DNA from: Hyphomicrobiales bacterium
GTDB lineage: Bacteria; Pseudomonadota; Alphaproteobacteria; Rhizobiales; Xanthobacteraceae
Direction of reading: 5' to 3'
Length of the DNA: 64,000 bases
NCBI GenBank assembly: GCA_009377755.1
Contig: WHTM01000022.1
Location: 1-64,000, forward strand
Positions 1 to 7,759 of the stretch are shown here, in pieces. The notes under the pieces are model-generated. The model saw nothing but the letters and a program-made list of their open reading frames with translations, was not told the DNA's origin and searched no databases. Position 1 is the stretch's first letter; each line of letters starts with the position of its first letter. The position numbers and the translations under genes were made by a program.

Positions 1-384
1 GCGCTGATCGTGCACCGATTTGAGCCCATGGAACTTGGCGAGCCAGCGCGCAATCTTCGGCCCCGTCCAAAGCCCGCCGTCGTCAGGTGGCGTCTTGATC
101 CGCTCCTTGAGAGCCACCAGCGCCGCAGGCGTGAGGATCGTCGGCTTCGTTCCGTTGTGGATACGCTGGTCGCCGAGCGCCGCAGGACCGCCCGCGTTGT
201 AGCGTTTGATCAGCGCCCGCACCCACCGGGTCGAAAACGACAATAACTCGGCGACCTCGTCGGCCTCGTATCCAGAGGACAATAGCCACAGCGCATGAAA
301 ATGGCTCTTGGCGACCGGTTCGGCCGCCGCCTCATAACGCGCCTCAAGCTCAACGCTGCTCAGGTGTGCCCGGATCGTCGTCAT
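1..384 (-). CDS. IS630-type transposase, N-terminal part (runs off left edge)
   Basis: An open frame from ATG at 384 runs without a stop to position 1, giving 128 residues of an incomplete protein. The N-terminal half reads like the helix-turn-helix region of IS630/winged-HTH transposases: ALWLLSSGYEADEVAELL is followed by STRWVRALIKRYNAGG and a second HTH-like block. The DDE catalytic part would lie outside the window. The upstream in-phase frame is closed, so 384 is the natural start. Whether the gene is intact cannot be judged here. Confidence 0.7.
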   Translation of the reverse strand, partial: MTTIRAHLSSVELEARYEAAAEPVAKSHFHALWLLSSGYEADEVAELLSFSTRWVRALIKRYNAGGPAALGDQRIHNGTKPTILTPAALVALKERIKTPPDDGGLWTGPKIARWLAKFHGLKSVHDQR

Positions 385-931
385 GATCGTGTCCCCGCAG
401 ACGAATCATGACGACGCACCCTAACTGCTTCGATTCCGTCCGGGAATCCCGGTATCTCAGGAATCAATCAGCCGGAGTCGGTATGACGCTGGCTGTTGGC
501 GGACACATGAAACTGGAGTCGGCGGGATTGCCCGGGAACATGCGGGATTGGGCGGAACTATCGGATAGTGCGGGGCTTCCTGCCGGGAAGGGCCGGTCTA
601 AGTCGCTCGGCCGATTAGACACTTTAAGCCGGAGCAGCCGGGCTGTTCGACACTTGAATCCGGAGCGACCGATGCGGCCTCCAAAGGCTGGCGCAAGGCC
701 GCTAAACGCCCATCAAAGCGAACGGAATCGCGCCGGCGGCAGCGGCACAGCAGCGGTCCGTCAAGCCGAGAACCAGGCGCCAGCATGAACGCTGCGTTCA
801 GCCCCTGCCTCGCCTGGCTCGGAGCACGGCACAAACCGCACCACTCAATGGGAACTCTCTTGCGCGGCACCATTCTTCCGCGCCGGCGGGCTTGAACGTT
901 TTGCCAGCCGCATTCGGGACCGATCGAAGCA
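385..931. other. Non-coding stretch between IS630 gene and prophage repressor
   Basis: I see no gene here. Short open frames on both strands have no ribosome site and arginine/proline-rich, shadow-like composition. The stretch holds three imperfect direct repeats (501-666) and seven GANTC sites between 403 and 660. The left end of the Mu-like prophage should lie somewhere in or just right of this stretch, but no terminal 5'-TG repeat pair could be matched with the right side. Confidence 0.5.
501..666 (+). repeat. Three imperfect direct repeats (consensus GACACNTNAANCCGGAG)
   Basis: Copies lie at 501-520, 616-635 and 647-666. The second and third match at 17 of 20 positions and start 31 bp apart. 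The first matches the third at 14 of 17 positions. Repeats of this size and spacing are typical of transposase-binding sites at the ends of IS21-type elements or Mu-like phages. Which of the two applies is not decided by the sequence. Confidence 0.5.
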
Positions 932-1603
932 TCACCGCCTCCGCTCCGCGGCCCCGCGCCGCCCCTTCGCCGTCTTCCGCCCGATCCGCTTGAGCCCGAC
1001 GTTCGGGATGATCATCCGCACCGCGCTCGCCCAGGCGATGCGCACGTTGCGGATCGTCGGGTTGCGGCCGTTGATGCTCTCCAGGTCGTACACGTGCGGG
1101 CGCGCGCCCGGCATGATGCGCTTGACGTAGCGGTGGCCGTCATAGGTGCGCACCGCCGCCTCCTGGAACATCAGCCGCTCGGTGGCTAGGCTCTGCTCGG
1201 TCTCCACCACCACGATCTCGCCGTCGTTGACCCGCGGCACCATGGAATCGCCGCGCACGATGAAGCCGACCAGGCCCTCGTCGACCGCATAGGGCAGCGT
1301 CACTTCCTCGATCCCCTCCGGCGGCAGCTGCTCGAACGCCGTGTCGATCTCGGCGCCGGCGCCGATGTAGCCCATGATGGCGAGGGTATGGTCGCGGCGT
1401 TCCGGCACGGCGTCGTCGAGTATCCCGTGTTCGACGGCCAACTCACGAATCAGCAGCATCGCCGGCCCGGACGGCTCGCGCGCCCCGGCCAGCCAACGTG
1501 AAACGGACGGCTGCGTCGTGTGCAGCCGTTCGGCCAATTCGGCCTGGGTCAGCCCCGCCTGCAGCAGCCCCCGCAGTACCGCGGCAACATCCATCCCGCC
1601 CAT
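932..1603 (-). CDS. Prophage repressor, XRE HTH plus S24 peptidase
   Basis: A 223-residue CI/LexA-like repressor. Residues about 5-45 form an XRE helix-turn-helix (QAELAERLHTTQPSVSRWL). Residues about 75-190 are an S24 self-cleaving domain with the catalytic serine in GDSMVPRVNDG (S120) and the lysine in RYVKRI (K161). The GAGAEI stretch near residue 81 is where the Ala-Gly type cleavage site would be expected. The start is taken at ATG 1603 (ATG 1594 is possible). The open frame continues upstream but would run through the divergent regulator. The nearest operator-like site abuts this start codon, so autoregulation and SOS-type induction are inferred. Confidence 0.9.
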   Translation of the reverse strand: MGGMDVAAVLRGLLQAGLTQAELAERLHTTQPSVSRWLAGAREPSGPAMLLIRELAVEHGILDDAVPERRDHTLAIMGYIGAGAEIDTAFEQLPPEGIEEVTLPYAVDEGLVGFIVRGDSMVPRVNDGEIVVVETEQSLATERLMFQEAAVRTYDGHRYVKRIMPGARPHVYDLESINGRNPTIRNVRIAWASAVRMIIPNVGLKRIGRKTAKGRRGAAERRR

Positions 1604-1675
1604 ATACCGGACGGCATAACCACAGTCCAATACCGACTGGAATTTACTGCTTGCCGTTACCATACCAGTTGGTAT
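1604..1675. promoter_or_regulatory. Three operator sites in the divergent repressor/Cro control region
   Basis: Three copies of ATACC-N4-GGNAT occur at 1604-1617, 1630-1643 and 1662-1675. The last is a near-perfect dyad (ATACCA, GT, TGGTAT). Centres are 26 and 32 bp apart. The first touches the repressor start and the last lies 13 bp before the Cro-like start. The arrangement is that of a lambda-type triple operator. Binding by the repressor and the Cro-like protein is inferred from position and symmetry. Confidence 0.75.
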
Positions 1676-1687
1676 AGTCGCGGCCCC

Positions 1688-1897
1688 ATGACCCCGCTTG
1701 AGCACATCCGCCGCGACGTGTTCCGCGCCACGCAGGCCGAGATGGGCCGGCTCGCCGGCGTCCGGCAGGCGACCTGGTCGCGCTGGGAGCGCGGCTTGCG
1801 CGAGCCGACGCGCGTGCATCTCGACCGCATCCGCGCGGAGGCGCGCCGCCGCAAGCTCAGGTGGGACGACGGCTGGTTCTTCGCGAGGGCCGCATGA
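1688..1897 (+). CDS. Cro/Ner-like HTH regulator
   Basis: A 69-residue protein that is almost entirely one XRE-type helix-turn-helix (TQAEMGRLAGVRQATWSRWERG, residues about 15-36) with an arginine-rich tail. It is divergent from the repressor and is the first gene of the rightward early operon, the position of Cro in lambdoids and Ner in Mu. It probably shuts off the repressor promoter and damps early transcription. Confidence 0.8.
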   Translation: MTPLEHIRRDVFRATQAEMGRLAGVRQATWSRWERGLREPTRVHLDRIRAEARRRKLRWDDGWFFARAA

Positions 1898-1899
1898 CA

Positions 1900-2163
1900 T
1901 CAGCTGTGCCTGCCCGACTCGCGATGCTGCCCGGCGCTCACGCGCAGCACCTGCATCAGCTTCGCGAGCGAGGAGCGCGGCATCACGAGTGCCGCCGCCT
2001 GGCGGCGCGTCGCCTTGGCGCCGTCGCCGGGCTCCACCTCTTCGACCCAGCAGATGACTCGCAGCCAGTCCTCGAAATCATGGACGTCGAAGTCGGTCGC
2101 GAACACGTCCGGCTCGTGCGTCGGGCTGTCGGCGGGCTTCGCCCTGCTGCTGCGCTTGGCCAT
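1900..2163 (-). CDS. Hypothetical acidic protein, antisense in early region
   Basis: An 87-residue protein with an acidic middle (DVFATDFDVHDFEDWLRVI) and a basic C-terminal half (RRQAAALVMPRSSLAKLMQVL). Its third codon positions are strongly GC-biased, as in real genes of this window, whereas the opposite-strand frame reads as an Arg/Ala/His-rich shadow. No clear ribosome site precedes ATG 2163. It faces the Cro-like gene and ends 3 bp from it. I do not recognise the family. Confidence 0.5.
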   Translation of the reverse strand: MAKRSSRAKPADSPTHEPDVFATDFDVHDFEDWLRVICWVEEVEPGDGAKATRRQAAALVMPRSSLAKLMQVLRVSAGQHRESGRHS

Positions 2164-2242
2164 GCCGCGAACCGTACCGCCGCGCGCCACGCGCGCACCA
2201 GTCTAATCGCCAACGCCGCCTAGACATCGGGAGGTACCGCGC

Positions 2243-2335
2243 ATGCTTCGCGACATCATCATCGGACTCGCCTTCGGCCACATGGGCACGATCGTCGTGC
2301 TGGCGCTGATCGCCGCGCACATCTTCGCCGGCTGA
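2243..2335 (+). CDS. 30-residue single-span membrane peptide
   Basis: ATG 2243 follows a GGGAGGT ribosome site at a good distance. The product is 30 residues with one hydrophobic span (GTIVVLALIAAHIF). It is followed 10 bp later by the next small gene, which has its own GAGGAGG-like site, so it fits into the early operon. Function is unknown. Confidence 0.45.
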   Translation: MLRDIIIGLAFGHMGTIVVLALIAAHIFAG

Positions 2336-2345
2336 GGAGGCGCAC

Positions 2346-2474
2346 ATGATCCGCTACGCCGTCGCCTCCAATTTCGAGAACGCCAAGACCGGCAAGGTCG
2401 AGCGCCGCTTCTTCACCGGCATGCTCGCCCTCGGGTGCTTGATCCTTTCTGCGGCGGAGGGGCCTTCACGATGA
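2346..2474 (+). CDS. Small hypothetical early phage protein
   Basis: A 42-residue frame (MIRYAVASNFENAKTGKV and on) preceded by TGAGGAGGCGCAC, a strong ribosome site. Its stop overlaps the start of the next gene in an ATGA junction. That coupling, repeated through this operon, is the main support. There is no recognisable domain. Confidence 0.5.
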   Translation: MIRYAVASNFENAKTGKVERRFFTGMLALGCLILSAAEGPSR

Positions 2475-2674
2475 AGCCGCGCAGCCACCGCTGGGGTCTG
2501 CCCGAGCGCCACTACGTCGACGATGAATATGACGTCGAGGTCGAGCGCGCCTGCTGCCATTGCGGCACGGTGCGCGTCTCCATCCCGACCAAGACGCGCG
2601 TGCTGTACCTGCGCGAGAGCGGGGGCGAGTGGACCCCCTGCGCGGAGCGGCCGGAATGCGAGGGTCCACAATGA
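2471..2674 (+). CDS. Small putative zinc-binding phage protein
   Basis: A 67-residue protein with cysteines spaced as a zinc knuckle: CCHC in RACCHCGTVRV and two more in TPCAERPEC. It is coupled by ATGA junctions to the genes on both sides. Small zinc-knuckle proteins are common in early regions of Mu-like phages. A nucleic-acid-binding role is inferred only from the cysteine pattern. Confidence 0.6.
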   Translation: MKPRSHRWGLPERHYVDDEYDVEVERACCHCGTVRVSIPTKTRVLYLRESGGEWTPCAERPECEGPQ

Positions 2675-3003
2675 CCGACCTGTTCGCCTTCGCCGACGCC
2701 AAGTCCCGCCGCGACGCCGGCATGGCGCAGGCCGAGCAGCACGGCTCCAGCTTCGCCTGGCGCGCCTATCACGCGATCGAGGCGCTGGCGTTCAATCAGC
2801 CGACCGTGCACGTCGACGACGTGCTGCGCCAGGGCGTGCGCGAGCCGCATCACTCGAACGCCTGGGGCGCGGTGTGGATGCGCGCCATTCGCAGCGGCCT
2901 GATCGAGCGCACCAGCGAAACCCGCCCGTGCACGCGCGACCCCAAGAAGCACGCGCACCGCTACCCGGTCTACCGCAGCCTGGTGTTCGGAGGGCGGTCA
3001 TGA
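2671..3003 (+). CDS. Hypothetical early phage protein, winged-helix-like
   Basis: A 110-residue protein starting at ATG 2671 (ATGA overlap with the preceding gene) and ending in overlap with the ParB-like gene. The segment around residues 45-85 (VDDVLRQGVREPHHSNAWGAV and the following helix) looks like a small winged-helix fold. No family is assigned. Confidence 0.6.
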   Translation: MTDLFAFADAKSRRDAGMAQAEQHGSSFAWRAYHAIEALAFNQPTVHVDDVLRQGVREPHHSNAWGAVWMRAIRSGLIERTSETRPCTRDPKKHAHRYPVYRSLVFGGRS

Positions 3004-3575
3004 GCGAGCAGGCCCGCCTCAACGACATCTTCGCCGCGCTCTCGGTCACGGCGCCGACCGCGCTCGATCGCGCCGCCGGTCTTTACGAAGCCAAGCGAAT
3101 CTACGAGGCTCTCAATCCCCGCGCCCGCCGCGGCGGCGACCGCCGCTCCACGGCATTCCGGGGCCGCGATCAAAGCGAAAACATTTCGTTTAGGTCTCAC
3201 GCCGCCGCTCGCCTCGGCCTGACGCCGCGCGCGGTGGAACTCGACATCGAGCTGGCGGCCGACCTCGGCGACGCGCTGATCGCCGAGCTGCGCGGCAACG
3301 CCGTCGTCGCCGACAACTTTGCCCGGCTGCGCTTCATCGCCGATCTCGACGATGCCGGCCGCCGCAAGCTGCTCGCCAGGCTCGCCACCGCAAAATTCAA
3401 CGACGCGCTGATCGACCTCGGCCTGCGCCGCGAACTCGACGCGCAGGAAGCGCTGTTCCAGTCGATCGCCGGCCGGCTGGAAAACGCCAGCGCCCGCACG
3501 CTGCGGCGGTTGCGCGATCTCATCGACAGGAAGCTCACCAGCGGACGGGGGACTCGTACCAACACGGCAGCGTAA
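3000..3575 (+). CDS. ParB-like helix-turn-helix protein lacking the nuclease/CTPase domain
   Basis: A 191-residue protein. The centre carries RRGGDRRS followed by AAARLGLTPRAVELDIELA, which resembles the linker and KorB/ParB helix-turn-helix part of plasmid and phage ParB-family proteins (GGDRKS ... TAAKLGVS...). The N-terminal ParB CTPase signature (GERRxxA) is absent. The C-terminal third is helical and Arg/Leu-rich. It sits in the early operon before the transposase. A DNA-binding accessory role in transposition or partition is inferred. Confidence 0.6.
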   Translation: MSEQARLNDIFAALSVTAPTALDRAAGLYEAKRIYEALNPRARRGGDRRSTAFRGRDQSENISFRSHAAARLGLTPRAVELDIELAADLGDALIAELRGNAVVADNFARLRFIADLDDAGRRKLLARLATAKFNDALIDLGLRRELDAQEALFQSIAGRLENASARTLRRLRDLIDRKLTSGRGTRTNTAA

Positions 3576-3598
3576 CCGCCGGGAAATTCGGGACCGGG

Positions 3599-4105
3599 AT
3601 GGGGAAGAAGAAGCGCAAGAAGCACATGCAGGAGCGGTACACCCAAGGCGACCTGTTCACCGCCGACGTCTATCCGGTGCGCGTGCGCACCGCGCGCGTC
3701 ACGCCGGTCGACCTCACCTTGCGCATCAAGAGCGCGATGGGCGAGGCGCTCAAGGCCTGCCCCGACTCCGCGGCGGTGGTGGCCGCGCGCATTAGCGAGC
3801 TGACCGGGCGCGAGATCACGGCGGATGCGCTCTACGCCTACACCGCGCCGTCCAAGCCCGAGCACGAGATCGGCATCGTCCGCTTCGTCGCCTTCGTGCG
3901 CGCGACCGGCGCCGCCTGGCTCTACGACCTCCTCGTCGAGGACGAGGGGCTGATCGTGATGGAGGGGCGCGAGGCGCACCTGGCGCAGCTCGGCCTGATG
4001 CAGCAGCAGCGCGACCGGCTCGACGACGGCATCCGCTTTCTCAAGGGCGAATTGAAGCGCCGCCCGGTGCAGGTCACCGCGCGCAACCGGCCGGGAGGGC
4101 GGTGA
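3599..4105 (+). CDS. Hypothetical early phage protein
   Basis: A 168-residue protein beginning with a lysine-rich stretch (MGKKKRKKHMQERYTQGDLF). The rest is mixed alpha-helical, with a tail LMQQQRDRLDDGIRFLKGELK that could form a short coiled coil. The middle (AAVVAARISELTGREITADALYAYT) resembles small regulatory proteins of Mu-like phages with a degenerate HTH. ATG 3626 is an alternative start. Function is not assigned. Confidence 0.65.
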   Translation: MGKKKRKKHMQERYTQGDLFTADVYPVRVRTARVTPVDLTLRIKSAMGEALKACPDSAAVVAARISELTGREITADALYAYTAPSKPEHEIGIVRFVAFVRATGAAWLYDLLVEDEGLIVMEGREAHLAQLGLMQQQRDRLDDGIRFLKGELKRRPVQVTARNRPGGR

Positions 4106-4106
4106 C

Positions 4107-4436
4107 ATGGCGCGTTGGGTGCATTTCGGCATCTACACCGGCGGCAATCGTCCGGAGCCGAACGATGCGGCGCGGCGCACGCTGGCCGTCGAGATCGACG
4201 AGCACTGTGCGCTGCACGGCGTCAGGCCGGTCGAACTGGTCGCGGCCGAGTCGTGGCGGCTCGGCCGCCGCATCTATCACCGGCTCACCGTCGACTTCGC
4301 GCCCGGCGAGCCGCAGCGCCCGGCCGCGTCGTGGCTCGTCTGGCAGCACCCGCACTGGACCTGGTCGCCGCTCGACTGCCCGGTCGGCCGCTACACCGCG
4401 ACGCCGCTGCTTCCTCCGCAGGAGGACCGCGTCTGA
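4107..4436 (+). CDS. Hypothetical protein preceding transposase
   Basis: A 109-residue protein rich in Trp, Arg and His, with no recognised domain. It starts 1 bp after the previous stop behind GGGAGGGCGG. Its TGA overlaps the first base of the transposase start, so it is translationally coupled to muA. Confidence 0.6.
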   Translation: MARWVHFGIYTGGNRPEPNDAARRTLAVEIDEHCALHGVRPVELVAAESWRLGRRIYHRLTVDFAPGEPQRPAASWLVWQHPHWTWSPLDCPVGRYTATPLLPPQEDRV

Positions 4437-6388
4437 TGCGCGAGTGGTTCACCGCTTCGGAAATTCTCGACGCGCGCTCCGCCGCGCTGCCGACGACGGT
4501 GCAGGCGTTGAACCGCTACGCCGAGCGGCTCGGCTGGCGCGACGACACCCGCCGCTGCCGCAGCGACGGCGCGGGCTTTGCGTACCACCTCTCGCTCCTG
4601 CCGGCCGACGTGCAGGCGCGGCTGGTCGCGACGCAGGCCCCCGTTCAAACGGGGGTGGACCCCCGTTCGGCAGGGCTTTGGCAGCGCTTCGAACGCCTGC
4701 CCGATGCGAAGAAGGCGGAAGCCCGCGCGCGCCTCGCCGCGGTCGATCGCGTCGCCGTGCTCGCGAGGGGCGGCATGGCACGCCGCGCCGCCGTAGCGCT
4801 CACCGCCGGCGAGGCCAAGGTCTCGTCGTCGACCTTGTGGAACTGGCTCCGGCTTGCCGACTCCGTCGCCGTTTCCGACCGCCTCGCCGCGCTCGCGCCC
4901 AAGCATGCCGGCCGCACCGCCACGACCGCTTGCGATCCGCGCGCCTGGGATTTTCTCATCGCCGACTACCTGCGCCCGGAGCAGCCGTCGTTCGAGGCGT
5001 GCTACCGCCGCCTGGTCGAAGCTGCGGCCGAGCATCAGTGGTCGCCGCTCCCTTCGGCGAAGACCTTGAAGCGCCGCATCGAGAAGACCATCCCGCGCGC
5101 CGCGCGCACGCTCGCGCGGGCGGGCCGCGACGCCGCGGAGAGAATCTATCCGCATCAGACGCGCGACCGCGCCGTGTTCCACGCGATGCAGGCGTGCAAC
5201 GCCGACACCCACACCTTCGACGTGTTCGTGCGCTGGGACGACGGCGCGATCGGCCGCCCGGCGATGGTCGCGGTGCAGGACCTCTATTCCGGCCTGGTGC
5301 TGGCGCATCGCGTGACGGCGACGGAAAACTGGACCGTCGTGCGCCACGCCTTCGCCGACGTGCTGGAGAGCTTCGGCATCCCCGACGAGGCCTGGTTCGA
5401 CAACGGCCGCGCGTTCGCCTCGAAGTGGATGACCGGCGGCGCCAAGACCCGCTACCGCTTCACCGTGCGCGACGACGAGCCGGCCGGCCTGCTCACCCAG
5501 CTCGGCGTCAAGGTGCACTGGACTACGCCGTATCACGGGCAGGCGAAGCCGATCGAGCGCGCGTTCCGCGACCTGTGCGAGGAGATCGCCAAGCATCCGC
5601 GCTGCGCCGGCGCCTATACCGGCAATTCGCCGGTGGCAAAGCCGGAAAACTACGGCAGCAGGGCGGTTCCCATCGCCGAGTTCCGCGCGCTGGTCGCCGC
5701 CGAGATCGCGCGCCATAACCTGCGCCCCGGCCGCCGCTCGGCGGTCGCCGCCGGCCGCAGTTTTTCCGCGACCTTCCGCGCCTCGCTCGATCAGCCCACG
5801 ACGCTGATCCGCCGCGCCGGCCCCGAGCAGCGCCGCATGTTCCTGCTCGCCGCGGAAGGCATCGTCGCCCGCAAGCCGACCGGCGAGCTGCAGCTCGGCG
5901 GTAACCGCTACTGGGCCGAGGCGCTGGTCGCGCATATGGGCGAGAAGCTCGTCGCCCGCTTCGATCCCGACGACCTGTTCGCCGGCATCGCCGTCTACGC
6001 GCGCGACGGCCGCTTCCTGTGCGAGGCGCCGTGCATCGCCGCGGAAGGCTTCAACGACATGGACGCGGCGCGCGAGCACGCGCGCGCTAGGCGCAGCTGG
6101 TTCAAGGCGCAGCGCGAGCTGCTCGACATCGAACGCCGTCTCTCCATCGGCGCGGTGGCGAAGCTCTTGCCGGCGCCGGAGCCGGTCGCCGAACCGCCGC
6201 GGCCGAAGGTGGTGCGCCTGGTCGCCAACGGCATAGCCCGCGAAGACGGGCGTGAACGCCCTTATGCCGACGACGATCGCATCTGGGCCGGCGCCGGCAG
6301 CTTCTCGCGCGCCGCGCGGCTGCTCGAAGAGCACGGCGAGCTGATCCCGTTTTCATCCTCCTCACACCCCAAGGAGACCGACGCATGA
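4436..6388 (+). CDS. Mu-type DDE transposase A
   Basis: A 650-residue protein, close to Mu A (663). It catalyses strand transfer during integration and replicative transposition. The N-terminus (MREWFTASEILDARSAALP) is the Mu end/enhancer-binding winged-helix type. An HTH follows near residues 125-145. The RNase H-like core has the catalytic triad as D262 (HTFDVFV), D322 (WFDNGRAF) and E374 (KPIERAFRDL). The C-terminal beta-barrel and B-interacting tail follow. ATG 4436 overlaps the preceding stop. An internal frame-preserving N-terminal extension is possible but has no ribosome site. Confidence 0.95.
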   Translation: MREWFTASEILDARSAALPTTVQALNRYAERLGWRDDTRRCRSDGAGFAYHLSLLPADVQARLVATQAPVQTGVDPRSAGLWQRFERLPDAKKAEARARLAAVDRVAVLARGGMARRAAVALTAGEAKVSSSTLWNWLRLADSVAVSDRLAALAPKHAGRTATTACDPRAWDFLIADYLRPEQPSFEACYRRLVEAAAEHQWSPLPSAKTLKRRIEKTIPRAARTLARAGRDAAERIYPHQTRDRAVFHAMQACNADTHTFDVFVRWDDGAIGRPAMVAVQDLYSGLVLAHRVTATENWTVVRHAFADVLESFGIPDEAWFDNGRAFASKWMTGGAKTRYRFTVRDDEPAGLLTQLGVKVHWTTPYHGQAKPIERAFRDLCEEIAKHPRCAGAYTGNSPVAKPENYGSRAVPIAEFRALVAAEIARHNLRPGRRSAVAAGRSFSATFRASLDQPTTLIRRAGPEQRRMFLLAAEGIVARKPTGELQLGGNRYWAEALVAHMGEKLVARFDPDDLFAGIAVYARDGRFLCEAPCIAAEGFNDMDAAREHARARRSWFKAQRELLDIERRLSIGAVAKLLPAPEPVAEPPRPKVVRLVANGIAREDGRERPYADDDRIWAGAGSFSRAARLLEEHGELIPFSSSSHPKETDA

Positions 6389-7428
6389 CGACCGCGATCA
6401 ACGGCAATGGCCAGAAGGAATGGGCGCCGCCGCGCTCGGTGCCGGAGCGCGCCACCGACGAAGAGCGCGAGCAGTGGCGCGAGGTCACCGCCAGGGTGCG
6501 CGCCATCGCCGAGCGCGAGGAGTGGAGCAAGAGCGAGGTCGCGCGGCTCGCCGGCGTCCCCATGGGCACGTTCTCGCCCTGGTACGACGGGACCTATGGC
6601 GGCCTGGTCGGCCGGCAGACCCGGCTGGTGGCCCGCTGGCTCGACTCGCTCGACGAGGGCGCGCGCTTTTCCGCGGCGCTGCCCGAGCCGGGCTTCGTCA
6701 AGACTCCGACCGCGGCGGAAATCTTCGACCGACTGGTGATCGCGCAGGAGCTGCCGACCATCGCGGTGATCGTGGTCGGCCCCGGCATCGGCAAGACCTT
6801 CACCGCCGAGCACTACGCCAAGACGCATCCGCACGTGACCATGGTGACGATGCGCCCGACCACCGGCGAGCTGCGCCCGATGCTCAAGGCGCTCGCCGGC
6901 GCGCTCGACGTGCGCGGGCGCGACTACGTCACCACCGATGCCGCGATCGGCGCCAAGCTCATGCGCAACGGCCGCAAGACGCTGCTGATCGTCGACGAGG
7001 CGCAGCATTGCAGCGACGAGGCGGTGAACCAGTTGCGCTATTTCAAGGACCAGTTCGGCTGCGGCATCGCGCTCTTGGGCAACGACGATCTCTACGGCCG
7101 CTTCCCGGCGACCAGCGCGCGCGCGATGGACGCGCAGATCCGGCGCCGCATCTTCATCTGGCTGCGCCGGCTCACGCCGCTCGCCGGCGACATCGACGCC
7201 TACGTCAAGGCGTGGCGCCTGGAGGACAAGGACGTCGCCAACCTCGCGCGCGCGATCGGCAGGCGGCCGGGCGCGCTCGGCGGTATCGCCGAGACCCTGA
7301 AGCTCGCGCACATCATGGCGGCGGCCGACGAGAAGCCCTTGTCGGCCGACTACGTGCATCAGGCGTGGGAGAACCGCGGCGACGATGCGCTGGCCGCGCC
7401 GCGCCGCCCGCTCGCCTCGGCCGCGTGA
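6385..7428 (+). CDS. Mu B-type AAA+ ATPase, target selection
   Basis: A 347-residue protein that binds target DNA and delivers it to transposase A. Residues about 40-70 form an HTH. Walker A is GPGIGKTF (132-139) and Walker B is LLIVDEAQH (200-208), followed by a sensor-like LLGNDDLYGRF. The length is a little above Mu B (312) because of an N-terminal extension. It overlaps transposase A by 4 bp (ATGA). Confidence 0.94.
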   Translation: MTTAINGNGQKEWAPPRSVPERATDEEREQWREVTARVRAIAEREEWSKSEVARLAGVPMGTFSPWYDGTYGGLVGRQTRLVARWLDSLDEGARFSAALPEPGFVKTPTAAEIFDRLVIAQELPTIAVIVVGPGIGKTFTAEHYAKTHPHVTMVTMRPTTGELRPMLKALAGALDVRGRDYVTTDAAIGAKLMRNGRKTLLIVDEAQHCSDEAVNQLRYFKDQFGCGIALLGNDDLYGRFPATSARAMDAQIRRRIFIWLRRLTPLAGDIDAYVKAWRLEDKDVANLARAIGRRPGALGGIAETLKLAHIMAAADEKPLSADYVHQAWENRGDDALAAPRRPLASAA

Positions 7429-7438
7429 GGAAGCGATC

Positions 7439-7759
7439 ATGTCCTCGCTCGTCACCCGCCTGCAGGTGCTCAAGAGCTGGTTCGACGAGTGCCTTATGGG
7501 CCAGGCGGAGTTCACCGCCGAAGGCGCCGCCGAGTTCTCGCAGCAGCTCGGCGTCGCGCTCGCCGAGGCCGACGCGCTCGATGGCTACGACGCCGCGCAG
7601 CGCGGCGTCGGCGCAGCGATGCACGATGCTTCAACTCCCCCTTGCGGGGAGGTCGACGCGCGCAGCGCGTCGGGTGGGGGCGCCGGTAACGTCGTCCGCT
7701 TTCCGCGCCGCCACCGGCTCTACGACTGCGCCGGCAGCGGCGACGGGAGCGCGGCATGA
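7439..7759 (+). CDS. Hypothetical protein carrying an in-frame palindromic element
   Basis: A 106-residue protein starting at ATG 7439 behind GAGGAAGCG. The first 62 residues (KSWFDECLMGQAEFTAEGAAEF and on) look like a normal small phage protein. Residues about 66-81 are encoded by a 48-bp palindromic element (7633-7680) that keeps the frame and introduces a Gly/Ser/Pro-rich insert. The C-terminus GNVVRFPRRH is common at ends of small alphaproteobacterial proteins. No function is assigned. Confidence 0.6.
   Translation: MSSLVTRLQVLKSWFDECLMGQAEFTAEGAAEFSQQLGVALAEADALDGYDAAQRGVGAAMHDASTPPCGEVDARSASGGGAGNVVRFPRRHRLYDCAGSGDGSAA
7633..7680 (+). repeat. Palindromic element, host type A, inside a gene
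   Basis: The element has two adjoining dyads: CTCCCC(CTTGC)GGGGAG and GACGCGC/GCGCGTC, ending in a G-run. The same element in opposite orientation lies at 21220-21267, and a shortened relative at 19385-19424. Elements of this shape are dispersed in intergenic DNA of Bradyrhizobium-like genomes. Here the copy is read through in frame. Confidence 0.7.

Noticed and set aside
408-788. A 126-codon open frame in the left non-coding stretch
   Set aside because: No ribosome site, composition of a shadow frame, and it runs through the direct repeats.
1604-1900. Upstream extension of the repressor frame to 1900
   Set aside because: It would run through the operators and the whole divergent Cro-like gene; the HTH begins right after ATG 1603/1594.
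4391-6334. Long minus-strand open frame opposite the transposase
   Set aside because: Arg/His/Gly-rich translation typical of the complement of a high-GC gene; the MuA frame on the plus strand is unambiguous.
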